Below, in pieces: positions 19,786-32,300 of a stretch of DNA of 64,000 bases. The stretch lies in the NCBI GenBank assembly GCA_016490735.1, contig JAEMWC010000131.1, positions 821,001 to 885,000 on the forward strand. Reading direction: 5' to 3'. The notes under the pieces are model-generated. The model made no database searches and was not told the origin of the DNA. It worked only from the letters and a program-made list of their open reading frames with translations. The position numbers and the translations under genes were made by a program. The stretch comes from Pachyseris speciosa. Taxonomy: Eukaryota; Cnidaria; Anthozoa; Scleractinia; Pachyseridae. Within the stretch, counting starts at the first letter, position 1; the number at the start of each line of letters is the position of its first letter.

Positions 19786-20056
19786 GAGTAGAATCTTAAT
19801 AAACCAACGTGAGGAAGAACCCTTTGCCCTCATCGTTGTAACAAAGCCACATCGCCGCCGGGTATAGCCCCAATTACACTCGTTGTAAATATCAGCACAC
19901 ATGTAACTGAAAAGGCTTCATTGAGTGAATCCCCTCAAATTTTTAGCTCTTCGTACTATTGCGAGACCATTACTTGGTGCAGATTCAGTGGATTTCATAA
20001 TCTGCTCTTACCGCCTGCTTACAAAAACAAAGTGTTCATCAATATATTTTACCGCA

Positions 20057-20082
20057 TTAATAATAATAATAATAATAATAAT
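20057..20082 (+). repeat. (TAA)n microsatellite
   Basis: About eight TAA units lie at the start of the insert within the right arm of the palindromic element; this could be the tail of a retroelement inserted in reverse orientation. Confidence 0.8.
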
Positions 20083-20532
20083 ATATCACATTTATATTGC
20101 GCATTTTCTATGCAATATTCAAATGCGCATTACAACACTGGCCGGGGGACTTTGCCAGACTGCTTATAACGCAGTTTACAATTAATGAAGATGAGTTATG
20201 AGTGCCCCCGTAATGTAAATATCAAATTAAGACAGACACTAGGGGTGGTCACTGCCAGAGTTTTGTTGCGTCCCTAGTGGTTCTTTTACGTCCCACAGAA
20301 TCAGAGAATTATGAAGAGTTGTGAGAAGAAAGAACCTTACGCCATACATTTCTCTCTAGCAATTTGCAATGTTTGCCCCCCTGGCGATCCTATAATCCAT
20401 TGCGCATAACATAGGTATCCGATTACTGGCAACTTTTTACTTCTGTGGCAACCAGAGATCAGATGGATGGATGACAAACAGCGAACCGATGAAAGCATAA
20501 GCGGGCGAATGGATGGATGACTGGCCGACTGT

Positions 20533-20770
20533 TTGAATGAATGAATGAATGAATGAATGAAGGAAGGAAGGAAGGAAGGAAGGAAGGAAGGATCAGGAAG
20601 GAAGGAACGAAGGATGGATGGATGGATGGCTGGCTGGCTGGCTGGATGGATGGATGGATGGATGGAATGAATGAATGAATGAATGAATGAATGAATGAAT
20701 GAATGAATGAATGAATGAATGAATGAATGAATGAATGAATGAATGAATGAATAAATGAATGAATGAATGG
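20533..20770 (+). repeat. Compound tetranucleotide microsatellite
   Basis: (GAAT)n, (GGAA)n, (GGAT)n, (GGCT)n, (GGAT)n and a long (GAAT)n block follow each other for about 240 bp. The His/Ser/Phe and Ile-rich frames on the minus strand come from this periodicity only. Confidence 0.95.
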
Positions 20771-20812
20771 GGAGCAGGGATGGCGCAGTGGTGAGCGCAC
20801 TCGCCTTCCACC
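20771..20812 (+). mobile_element. Head of a tRNA-derived SINE (fragment)
   Basis: The sequence 'ggcgcagtggtgagcgcact' followed by 'cgccttccacc' matches the A-box half of the tRNA-like region seen in the fuller SINE at 61810-62030. The B box and body are missing. It directly abuts the tetranucleotide array. Confidence 0.6.
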
Positions 20813-20849
20813 AATATTGAATATTGAAGACAAATCTGCCTTATGTTTG

Positions 20850-21430
20850 TCACTCTATTCTAGACAGTCACAGGATTATAAAATTAATGATTCTTAATTT
20901 CGGTAGCTGAAAAGTTTCTGCTCAAGTTTCCGCGTTGCAATGCTTACAGATTATTTAAGAAATAGAAGACTTGAGGCATCCACTTGTGATTTATTAATCT
21001 GGAGCCAACGTGACGATATCTTAAGTTAGAATATAAATATGAAATTAAATACCATATCCAAAGCAGGAGACCGGATGTAACCCTTACCTTCCCATAGTAC
21101 AGAATGCCTACCGTTAATGTTCCCAACCCCGCTGTTGCCGACTGGTCGCGTCAGCGGCTTTCTTCATAAGGACAGGCCCCCCACGAACAGATTGTTTACC
21201 ATCAACTCCGTCCCACCGCTCCCCCCCTCCCCCCACTAAAAAAAATGCAGTGTTCCTCCATCCCTCCCTCCCAGCGTCACTCAAACAAAAGACACGGCTT
21301 CAGGTGTTAAAAGCTATTTTAAAAGATCGAGATATTATTATCAGGCAAAGCACCAATTACATCGCCATCTGATTGTTTATCAATGACGAAATTAAAACTA
21401 ATAACAAGGAATTATTCTGCACTGATTGAG
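20850..21430. other. Intergenic stretch without recognised features
   Basis: C-rich segments at about 21175-21270 are low complexity. I see no gene. Confidence 0.45.
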
Positions 21431-21435
21431 TTTAA

Positions 21436-22004
21436 TTTTTCCGAAAACTCTTTATTTCAACCCCGACTGGTTGTTACAAAACTGCTTTCTCTTCTATCTC
21501 GATTCTGAAAATCCCGATGCTATCTGACCTCTCAGCTTTGGCGATGAGAGAGATAATAAATTCTTAGCTAACTTTTCTAGTTTTCCGCTCCGTTAGTCAC
21601 GCACGCATTATGGAAAACTGAGGAGGAGGGAAAACTTTTACATAACTTTACTAGAAAATATACGGCGAGGGAAAGTTTAATTGCTTTTGCAGTAGAGAGA
21701 AACTTGATTAATTGATTTTTATTGAATTTCTGTATTCGCTAATAAAAGGAATAATGTCTCAAGAAACGTGTTGTTCGAAAACATTCATTAGTCGCGTGTT
21801 GTAAATTAAGCGCTCCATTGTTGTTGTTCAAACGCGTGCGTGACTAACAGAGCGGAAAACAAGAAAAGTTAGCTAAGAATTTATGTTCTTTCTCATCACC
21901 AAAGCTGAGAGGTCAGATAGGATCGGGATTTTCAGTATCGAGATAGAAGAGAACGCAGTTTTGTAACAACCAGTCGGGGTTGAAATAAAGAGTTTTCGGT
22001 TCAA
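21436..22004. mobile_element. Long inverted repeat (arms of about 170 bp)
   Basis: The left arm 21436-21607 and right arm 21830-22004 are inverted copies: 'gaaaactctttatttcaacc', 'actggttgttacaaaactgc', 'ctgacctctcagctttgg', 'ttagctaacttttct', 'ttttccgctc(c/t)gttagtcacgc' are all mirrored. The spacer of about 220 bp is unrelated. A transcript through this region would fold into a nearly perfect long hairpin. Non-coding. Confidence 0.85.
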
Positions 22005-22830
22005 ATTTCTGTCATGTGTGTGTTTGGTTGTATGAACGGAACTACCGCTTAATAAAAGAACTGTCAGAACCAAGCGGTTTTTCGAATAGACGGATCAGAT
22101 AAGTTCTTCTGACTGAGGTTTAAATGCAACACAGCAAATAATTTCTTATATTTTAATGCTTTCAACTAAGTTACAACAAGCCTAGGCAAGCCTATTGTGC
22201 CTATTGTCTGAGAGCGACGTTCATTAGTAAGCCTATCCACTTATTAGTATACAGGAAATCCAAATTGTTAGAGTGCGGAAATCCAAATTAGTATACAAGA
22301 AGGCACTTATTAGTATGCAGGAAGGCAGGGGAAGGCAGAAACGGGGCTAATTCTACTCACCTCCTACTACTTTGGATGCTTTTCTTTATGCTTTCGATTC
22401 CCAGGTCAAAAGTCTCAAAAAGAGGCGAATGACAAATGGAGGGGAAACTTTAAACAGCACTTATTTATAGAGACTCAGTGAGTCATGATCCCTCGATCAA
22501 TATTTGTCCTAATGAGCTGTAGACGAAAATAGGAAAGCAAGGTAAAAGGAAACAACAGGCGGTTCCTGTGCCTCACAGCGAGCTGATAGTTATCAGAAGC
22601 CATAATTATCCCCGATTGTGGCACTTGTTATTTACTCATTTTGTTTCCTTGTTCTGACATTCGAGACCGGCAGTGAGGGATTGTTGAACGAGAAGAACAC
22701 GGCAGAGCGCGTGTGGATTGCCTGCCGCACTGAGCCATGCGATAGCATAATGTCCTCTGCGCAGACAGTGTCGATGATACACTGCCCAAATGCGCATTAC
22801 TAACACCTGAAAACCAGAACCAGTGCTATA

Positions 22831-23386
22831 AAGGCCCGGGAAAATGGCTTCAACATTTGCTTCAACATCGATTTTGTTGAACACCAATGTCGAAACCGTT
22901 TGCCACCCCCTTTCAATCGTGTTGAAACATGTTGAATGGAAGTTGAATCGATGTTGAATGAGTTTAAAAGCGGTTTAACTTTGCTTCAACATACATTCAA
23001 CGTTTCGTTTGTTATCGGGAATGTTGAACGATGTTGAAGCCGTTTGCCACCCGCTTTCAACGTTGTTAGGTATGCGCGTGTGCAGTAATCGGTCTCTCAA
23101 GACTTATCCATAATAACAACCGCGGGACTGAATGACCCAGTTGCTCGAAGCCCTGGATTGAATACCATGACAATCTATGGGTTTTAATACATCTTAATAA
23201 ATGGTTAGTGCTAACCATGCTTTGAGCAACCCAGCCCAGGCCACTCGTGAAGAATTGTTGAATCAAATGTTAATTGATGATGTGCTGAAACCGTTTGCCA
23301 CCCTCGGCAATCAACATCGTTCAACAGAGTGCAACAAAATTGAACGGTTGTTGAAGCAAATGTTACCAGCCGTTTGCCCGAGCCTT
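22831..23386. mobile_element. MITE of the TGTTGAA-rich family
   Basis: The left end AAGGCCCGGGAAAATGGCTT and the complement of the right end (AAGGCTCGGGCAAACGGCTG) form terminal inverted repeats extending into AACATTTGCTTCAAC. The interior is packed with TGTTGAA and its complement and has two blocks with 'ccgtttgccaccc'. A block at about 23066-23240 lacks the motif and looks inserted. Non-coding; a relic of the same family is in MEF2 intron 5. Confidence 0.75.
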
Positions 23387-23399
23387 ATCTTATGTTTTT

Positions 23400-26300
23400 T
23401 CTTTTTGCACAAAATCGAAATGCCAACAATCTGATAATTATAAATGATCTTTGCCACCATAAAATGCCGACTCGTAGATCGTTCAAATAGATTGCCGCAA
23501 ACTTGCCTGTTCCAAAGGAGGTTACAAAGCAAATCGTAAGACAATTCGCGCTTTTTACCTTTATGTTTTTGTTTCAAGTTCGCTTTGGTCATCCTACGTC
23601 GGAATTCCTGTGCCCCTTTCCTTTGACCAGTTTCGTCATAAGTACCCCCCACAGTCACCCCTCCATGCTTGGCTACGACCACCTCGTTGTTATGCTCAAT
23701 TTCCTTCAGTTGTTGCCCGCATAGAAGAAGTCATTTAGAATAACAGCCTCCAGAAAGCTTTCATGTTGCCAGCTTTCAAGGAAATTCCCTGAAAGCGGTA
23801 CAAAGAGCCTGAGACAATCAAGCCCCTCGTTTCATTTCCTTCCCTACATCTTCACATCTTGATCTCCTTCCACTCTAATGTGCAAGGATATTTAGCTAAT
23901 ACAGTGGTAAGTGTTTCAATTGTAGGGAGCAGTGATCGCTCAACAGCATTCATTTGCACTGGGGCTAAATTTAGGTTTGATTCTAACAGCGGTATCATTT
24001 CTGTTGTACTTTTTTTTTATTCCCAAAAAAGGCCTTTATTCATTTGTACCTTTTCAATTCACAAGATTAATTTCACGGGTGATGAAAAAAGTCCTTAAAA
24101 GGACATATTAAGATATGAATAGTTTATTATGCTTCGATTTCCTAAGAAAATAAAAATCTCGTATCTTCAGATAGTTATTTTTACTAAGTTCTTGATAAGG
24201 TATGATTGCACGCTCTGGCAGCCGTTAACAGGTAATTACTCTCACTTTATAACGATACAATCGTTATTATTATTGCTTATATATTATTATATTTTCTCAG
24301 AATGAGCCTAGCGCAGAATTTTTTCAGAAGTTTTGGAAGCTATCTCAGTCAGTCTTAAATCCTTACTATCCACCGATTTTTACAGTTGCATCTCTCACGC
24401 ACTTCACGTCGTGACAAACCGAGTTATGTAGTCAGTAAATCTACTAGTGTGGCTAGACATTCTTAGTTCCCTTAAAATAGCCATTCGTAATCATCTTATC
24501 TTATTTGTCTTTCATTCATATCTAAAACTTATTTATCTTGAATTAGGCTCATCAACTTAGTCATGATATAAGGAAGGTTTTATTAAGCCTTTGAACAGCC
24601 AGCCAGTTTCGCTGCAAACGCTGGAAAATTCACTGAGGAATCGGCGGCCTGTATTCCTTTAGCAACACTTAAGAAGATGTTTGAATTGGTTTGTTTTTTA
24701 CTTTAATACAGTATGTGGATAGAATCCCTTGGTGTACAGTCTTTCCTGTCGGTACTGCATTGCTGTTTGTGGTTGAAGCCTTGAAGTTTGACCATTCGGC
24801 TTAAACTATACACATTGATGAGTGTATCACTGACATGGAACAATGCTTGTCTTATTCTGTCGTTAATTTATGTACTTCAAAACTAAATGCAAGCATTTTC
24901 GAAATATTGTGGTACTGTTCATGCTGTGCTACTGTTTATGATTCTTGTACCGTACAAAGAAGTTTCAACATTTGCGTTTCTGCTGCATGAAATGCCCAAA
25001 TAAAAGGGTGTAAGCATTTGAGTTAAGGCGGCAAACGTCTTGGGGAAGGTTCATTTCGAATTTCGACTGATTTATGTAGCTTCAAATCAAATTTCGTTTA
25101 ATCCACTCCAGGGTTAAGGACTTATGTGCCCATCATAACAAACTTTAAATCAAGGCCTGTCTTTGATTAAGGTTATTTACCACCCACCCTATACGTGCTC
25201 ACAGTTCTGAGTCTATATCACAAGGTCCTCATGCGTGGACTCGCTGATATTCTCTGTTCACGCAATGTACGAATTTTGTTCCTAATTCTTTATCGCACAT
25301 AACGCGCGTCCTTCTCTCCAGTTTGTTCGTCGAGAAAACTGCCTTTGTTCAAAGAATAAAACTGAGCTTGATCACGTAGCTTTGACAGATCGCCATTAAA
25401 TAGTATGAAAGTTAGAATCCCTGTAACATAGGTACTATTATAGATTTCAACTGAATGTGTTCTGAGTTAGATTCCCGAACCAGGTATCATGTCCTCTTAT
25501 ATTTGTTGAGATTGTTCGGCTTTTCGCCTCTTTCCCCATACCAACAGTTCTTATTCGAAACTGGTCTGTGGTTTTCTTTGTTCCCGTCCAACCTGCAGTG
25601 CATTAATCTGTAGTGCAGCTTGAAGAACCAACGTGCATCACTGTGACTCCCTTCTGTGTTTCGAAATATCAATCATTTATTCTTTATTTACTGTGACGAA
25701 TTCATGAATGCTTTGGTTGTCCGAAATTCAGTTAAGATCACCGCTTAAAACATATTTCTTGACATCATCACTTGCGTATTTCACTGTCGCACGTACAATA
25801 TAATTCCCTATGTTTCATTTCTTCGAGTAAACAAAAGTATGGAGTCCGTCTGCAAGGAACCTAACTTCTTCAGTATAATCTAATATTTTCAACCAATCAT
25901 TTTTCAATCGACGTAAAACTCAGTTCGTATTTATAAATCTTATCTTCGAACACAGTGGTTTTCTTAGTGCATCCCTAGCCGGTGATCCTTTCTCATAATA
26001 ATGATGTATGCAGTACACCATCGCGAACTCCCGGTCACGTAGCGTAGACTTTGTACTTGGACATAATTTCTCGACGGATTTCCAGGGCGCGTATTTTAAG
26101 TCTTGGTAGTTATCTATCAAAAGAACATTTTCAACAGCAAAAAACAAGTGTCTCTCGAGGAATACTGAGAGATTCCGATCACCTTTTACATGATCCTTCA
26201 TTATCAGTTATTTGAAATACTGCTAGCTGCTTCAGGGCCGGATTTTGGCCTTGTATCCTAACATCTTATATTAAACCAGAAGACAAACTGCCCTCCTTCC

Positions 26301-29300
26301 CCAGCCAATTATCCTTTTAATTAATCTAATAGCAAGCTTCAGTGAGAAACACTGGAAAAAACATCGCATATAAAAGTCAGTACTAAACTAATACTGTTCA
26401 AAAGCTTTTCAGTGGAAATTGATAACACTTAAGAATTTAGTGAAATTTCCATCTAACTTGTATACTTTGAGACTTTGAGCGAGATGCTCAACGAGTTTGC
26501 CAGATATCAGGAAGGTCTCTGAAGAGTCGCTTGGCAGCGACGAAACAACAGTTGTCAGACTAGCCATTACAGCTTTCACAAGTTAAGTTTTCACAGGTTA
26601 TTCACAAGTTTTCACAATTATAACTTGTATACTCGACAGTTTTTAATTGAATGGTTCATTAGAGCATTTCATCATTCCAAGGTCACCGAAACAGTTACGC
26701 TGAAACTTGAACAACCGTGTACGCAAAATAACATATTACTACTGGAAGGTACCGCAGGCTAGCTTCATCACAATTTCATCCATAGTCTAAAAAGTTTAGA
26801 ACCATCTTGTACAGCACAGTAAAGACCACCACAGAAAAGCAACTCGTAACAGTTTTCGTTTGAGTGGTCACAGTCAAGAATTTTGTCCAAAGATCCACTC
26901 ACTAGAACGAAAGAATCAACTTGAGGATTAACAAACATTAGGTTTAACATGCAGGACGTGAGGAAAGACAGAGATTTCATCTAAATAGTCACATTTTAGA
27001 CAGCTCGATAGACACGGCTCCCACTTCACGCACTCAATTAGTTAGAATTTCCTTGTGCAACAAGCATCATAACCACAGGAAAGAACTGCTTTTAGTCAGA
27101 CTGGCAATCCACGGGCTTAAACTAAAGCTTGGAAACTCTTTGAGAGCCTTTGTATAGAACGAACACGTTGTCATTGAAAAGTACTCAGTGTTCAGTAGCT
27201 ATCACTCAGAATGCCGTCGGCACCTTTTAGGATTCCATTGACAGTCTCTCAAACCGTTTAGTAGTGATTGGCATCCTGTATGGCATGATAAACAGCACCA
27301 GAAGAAAGTCAGGCCTCTCTAAAGGCATTTGGCCAGGGAAGTAGTCACTTTTTAGCGTCTTATCCACATACGCGAAACGTTTACACGGTAAGCGGCCGAA
27401 CGTACGAAAATACTGAATGACCTTACAAAAGAGAGATTCATACTCTCACAAAGATAAAGTTGATTCGCGTACATAAATAGGTTATACACAAAATCTCTAG
27501 ATTATAACACGCTTAGATGTCTTTGTTATGATTTCGGATAAGGTATAGGTTGATGCCTTCAGTATTTCGCTGTCCGCTCCCTAAACTGACCCAACTCATA
27601 AAGCCAAGCCAAACCATTCAATATCGCTCAGGAATTTACTGCCAAGTTGCTCGGGCGACGCCTTTTCCGTGAGGAAATGCAGTTTTGTCTTCGGGAGCGG
27701 GACTGTTTTCTCTATTCCTATAATTACCGTTGTGTTTATTTACTCTTCTAGTGGGAATTAAGCAACTTAAATTACAAGAGCATTGGGACTCTAGGTTCGT
27801 TCCCCGGTTTATATATAAAACTCGTGTGGAATTTATTCAGGAACTAAGGCTTTTCCTTCACAATGGCGGTAATTGGTTCGCCTTGTCAGGTATAATACAT
27901 CGAAATCTGTTTACGTCATAACGATACTGCCCGCTCAGCCAAGTATGGTACTTTTAAGAATATCACATATACGCATGCTCACACAACTCAATCCTTAGAC
28001 TTTTTAGGCAAGAAAAAGAGGATGTTTATTGCATTCGAATGATATTCTTCGTGATGCTTCGTTCAATCAAACCGCAAATTTAACCACAACCATCTTAATT
28101 CAGTGCAATCCAATAAAAAGCGACTCTTTGCATGTAAACAAAATTCGTGCCATTCCTAATATGAACTATAGAGACGTACTCATCCATTGTTTTGATGGCA
28201 TGAGATCGTTTATATAAGGCCAAACGACTTTCCGGTGACATCATAGCTATATTGAGCAATGTGAGGGACTTGGGACCATTTTTACGTTTTGATTTCTGCT
28301 CTTTAATTAAAGCTTTCACCTTGTCCTACTATTGCAGTCCGCCTGACCTTTCCACAGTGCAGACCTTTGGCTAAAATTGTTCAGGATCATTTGCGGCCAG
28401 ACTTTTTGCGGTAAGTCCTCGGTTTTTTTTAAGTTTATTTTTAAAATAACTCCGGTCTTTATCTTAATCTTTGTATTTATCCCGTGTAAAAATTTCCACA
28501 CTATATTTAGCGCGGTTATTTGCAAACGCGCAACGTAAACGCAGATGAGCCAAACACGTTTCATTGTTGATTGGTTAGCATTGTATTCTCCGCAAAGTGG
28601 AGTTTTAATCATCCGCATTTAGGAAATCTTTCAGTTTTTCCCCTCGTTAAATTCTTCACCAAAGATTTTTTGTTCTGCTTCTTCATATTAAATTGAACAG
28701 TGCAAAATAAAACATTTTTAAAATCTTATTGTTTAAATGGATGTCTTGCCTTTACAACCGTTTACGCTTTTCGAGCTTGTAAAACGTTTGTGGACGAGGT
28801 TTTGTTTCGCTATCTGTGAGGGTATTTCTTTCTTTCTTTTTTTTTTTTTCACGTTTGTCTGTCGCGTGATACGGCAGACATAAAAAGCCATCATGTTATA
28901 TATAGGACCATACAATATTTTGAGCATCTCAGCTATTTTCAGGCCGCAAATGTCACAACTCTGTTTCATCTCAATCTTCAAGTCACTTATGTCCGTTATT
29001 AAGCAGATTTGTTCTATGCTATTTCCTCTTTTGTTTTAATCTGTTTTTTCAATGATATCGTTGATAAAGGGGAAAAAGCTTAGGTTTTAATCTCCTTCTA
29101 ATAGGTATCTTTATTTACCCATCTTGTCCTAACCTCTTAATGACCAATATCGCCGGAACTCGCTAATATATTGGTGTCCCATTCAATTCAGAGTTGAAAA
29201 AAAAAAGAGATATTTGTATGTTTCGCGTGGCGTTGCTACACCTCCGTATCTAGCTTCCTATTTTTCCTGATCAAAACAAAACTTAATATTATTTCCTTAT

Positions 29301-32300
29301 TTTACGCGTAGAAACGCTCCTCGTTGCGGAAACCGCGACGTTTTTCAAGCTATTTCTGCGCTTTGTAACAACTTTGTTACTTTCCATTCCACTCTTTTGA
29401 CGTGGTCCTTTTGTAAATTAATTCTTCTTTTTTCGATTCACTGAGCTCACGCGATCTCGTCGCCTTTTAACAGTCCTCTTCGCGCATTTTGGAATCGTTG
29501 ATTTTGTTTAGTGTAAGAATGAAGAAGATGTAGCTTTCGATGTATCCGAGGCACAAGGGAGATTTTCGTCTACCAAGGAAACCAGCCAGCAAACGCTTTT
29601 AAAGAACTTAGGCCAGTTTATGAAAGTCATGCTGACTATCATATGACTTGTCAAAGCAATTTGCAAGTGTGATATAATATCATGATGCTGCATTCTTTGT
29701 TTTCAACAATGAATGGAGTGCAGAGCCTGACTATGTGCTCAATAAAAAGCATTATCGTCGAAGCTGTTATCGACATCAAGTTTCTTTCCGCAGACGTGGT
29801 TAACCAGTGGCCGCCCCTAAGACTAGTGAATTTAACTCTTGACCATAAACGCAGAACCGCCCACCATAATTACTGAAACCCTCTGTGTAATGATGGCTAC
29901 AGTTTGCGTTTTACATGAAATGGCACAAGTCGGTAGCCATTCAAATGAAGGACTCCTGTAAGTAGTTTTGAGTTTGTTACGCTCCCAGGTGGCTGTCATG
30001 TTGTAACCTACGGACGAGTTCTTGAAGTGCGGCTTTCTAAACGAAACCTATCGGGCCAGTACTTCCCTGTGATACTGTTAACAGTGCTGTGCTAGATTAC
30101 GTTCCAATGTCTGAGTGGTGTATCAAAATTAAAGAACCCCTTTTTCTGATAGCTTTTGGGTCTGCGGATAAAACTCCTGTCTTAGTCAGTTTTGTGCAAC
30201 CCAAAGTTTGATGGCAAGAGGTGATTTTAAAAGTTAGTGTACAGCCTCGGAGTCTTGTTATTGTTACTTTCTGTCGATGAAATCTCTAAAGTGTGTCCAT
30301 TAAAATCTTATTGGATAGTATTATCCGGTGCTTTTTCAGATCGGGAGTTTTAAGGGAAATGTTTGTTTTAATTTGAACGGACGGACTGTAAAATCTGGTC
30401 CAAGCGCTTTTCAGGTGATAAGTTGAAACAGCTAATGTACAACCCCGCAGGGGTGAAGTGCTGAATCCTATTCGCTTTGAAAAGCTACAGTTTAACGCAG
30501 AAACCGTAGTGGCCAATATACCCATCGATAAGTTTTGATGACTTTACGTACGTAATCAGACGGCTAAACAAAGAGGACGCTTATGCTGTAATACTGGAAT
30601 TTTCTTAAAATCCACACCACGTCCGGACATACAGACCCCTGCCGCCACATTAATTGGCTCACGCTCCTCTAATCCTCTTGTACACTTAACAAATGACGCA
30701 CTTAGCTAGAGCCGTCTAAACAATCATTATTTCAAAGCTCTATTGTTCTATTTTTAGCGTGATATTAGACGCCAAGGCTTGCATTCTTTCTAAGTAAATG
30801 CTTAGAAATTGGCTTAGTTATAGCGTGATAGAAATAGTTGGAAAATATATTTAGCCAGGGAGTTCCAATTTGCGGGCATCACAAGAAGTTGTTCATTTGT
30901 TCAATTAGCGTGACTTGATTGCCTGAATCTACACCATCGTCACGTTAATAAAGGTAATTTTAAAGAAGTTTCTCCTGAAAGGGAAAACGAGTGCCGAGAA
31001 ACAAACAGAACCCAAACTAATCCAAGTGTTTCTTCTGAGCTGCGAAAGCTGCTTATTCCAAAGTAGACTCTTTGGTCTGGAGCTTTTGCGACATGTTTAA
31101 TCCCTTTCACCCAGAAATATCGTACACAAACGTGTGCAAAGACCTTCAATTGCCATCATTAAAAACTGAAGAGAATAACTGTTTAAATAGTTTATCAAAA
31201 TGAACTACTAAAGAGAGCCGGAGAGTGAGAAAGATGTTATTTTTATCTCCTCACGTACCGAACGTTTTCCGAGACACTGAAGAGTGTCATCAGTTATTCG
31301 TTGTCCGGCATGATTTGGTCTTCAGCTCTCGGAAACGACAAGTCAACTTGAAATTTCGACATGGCGACACCAAATCAGTGATATCTGAGTTATTAGAAAT
31401 CGTGATCGTCTGATGTGCTTAAAGTTAAACTGACTGAATTTCAAAGAGAAGTCTGGATGAATCGTCGTACTGCACAGGATGATTTTTGTGAACAATTATT
31501 TATTTATTTATTTATTTCGACACTTTGTAACACAGAATGATATGAATAAAGATTAAGCAGCACATAGATAACGATGTCGCAAAAATGTACAAACACTGTT
31601 TCCAGAAAATGCAGTCGATTCTGCGAGAAATAAATGCCAATTTGATCAGTACTAAGTTCAACTTCGGCTTGTACAACCAGCTCGTAGCAAGGAAAAAAGA
31701 ATACCATGCGAATTGTTCTGAGTACTTCCCTCAGGCAGTTTTGAGGCTCACTGTACCGTAGCTTGTAACACTTTAGGCATCGGTCAACTTTACGTGTTCG
31801 GCTCAATTAAGTTAGCCCGCTGACAGCCATTGCTCCCAGTACACAACTCAGCGTGATCAGTTTAGATACCTCAAACTCCAGTTTATAATATCCGATACTT
31901 TGACAAACTGTCCTCTGAAATTTACTGACCCCAGTAACTCTTTCCAGAAGTAGTTCATCTCGGCCTCCATCTTACGATAACTAGAACATTAAAGAGCTGA
32001 CCTCTTTCAAAGTTTTGCTTTTCTCCCCACGCGGCAATTCTTTGAGGCCTTTTAGAAATCTCTTTGTTCAGCTGCTAATGATCAGCGGGATCTCAAGATA
32101 TTTAGAACAAAAGAAAGACACCTAACGAGCAAATTTAATGGGATAAAGCTGTTTCAGTTTAATGTTAAGAGTTACGTTAGATGTTTGCCATGCAAATGAT
32201 CTGAAAGGAATGTTTAAAACCTGAGAATGTTGCTGCTTGTTGCATTTGTGCAAGGTTCTTTCGATGCATCTCAGTCTTCAGTGGACGGCTTTACTTGTAG

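Larger units (their letters stand above)
18444..20434. mobile_element. About 2-kb palindromic element with a THAP-like fragment
   Basis: The outer arms 18444-18533 and about 20332-20434 are inverted copies (CCTATGTTATGCGCAACGGA versus its complement; GATCGCCAGGGGGCAAACAT). The inner arms 18652-18783 and 19915-20057 are also inverted copies (AAATTTGAGGGGATTCACTC, CAGATTATGAAATCCACTGA). The right arm has an insert of about 270 bp starting with (TAA)n. The central part holds a THAP-like coding fragment on the minus strand and is interrupted by G-run MITE copy D. It is probably a decayed DNA transposon; its superfamily is not determined. Confidence 0.7.

Noticed and set aside
20459..20853. Long minus-strand frames rich in Ser/Phe/Ile/His
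   Set aside because: They are translations of the GAAT/GGAT tetranucleotide array; such arrays are open in several frames by periodicity.
30748..30757. Perfect MEF2 consensus site CTATTTTTAG, with another at 32849-32858 and TTATTTATAG at 22461 and 34923
   Set aside because: Tempting as autoregulation, but a degenerate 10-mer of this kind is expected several times by chance in 64 kb of AT-rich DNA. Without conservation it is not evidence.
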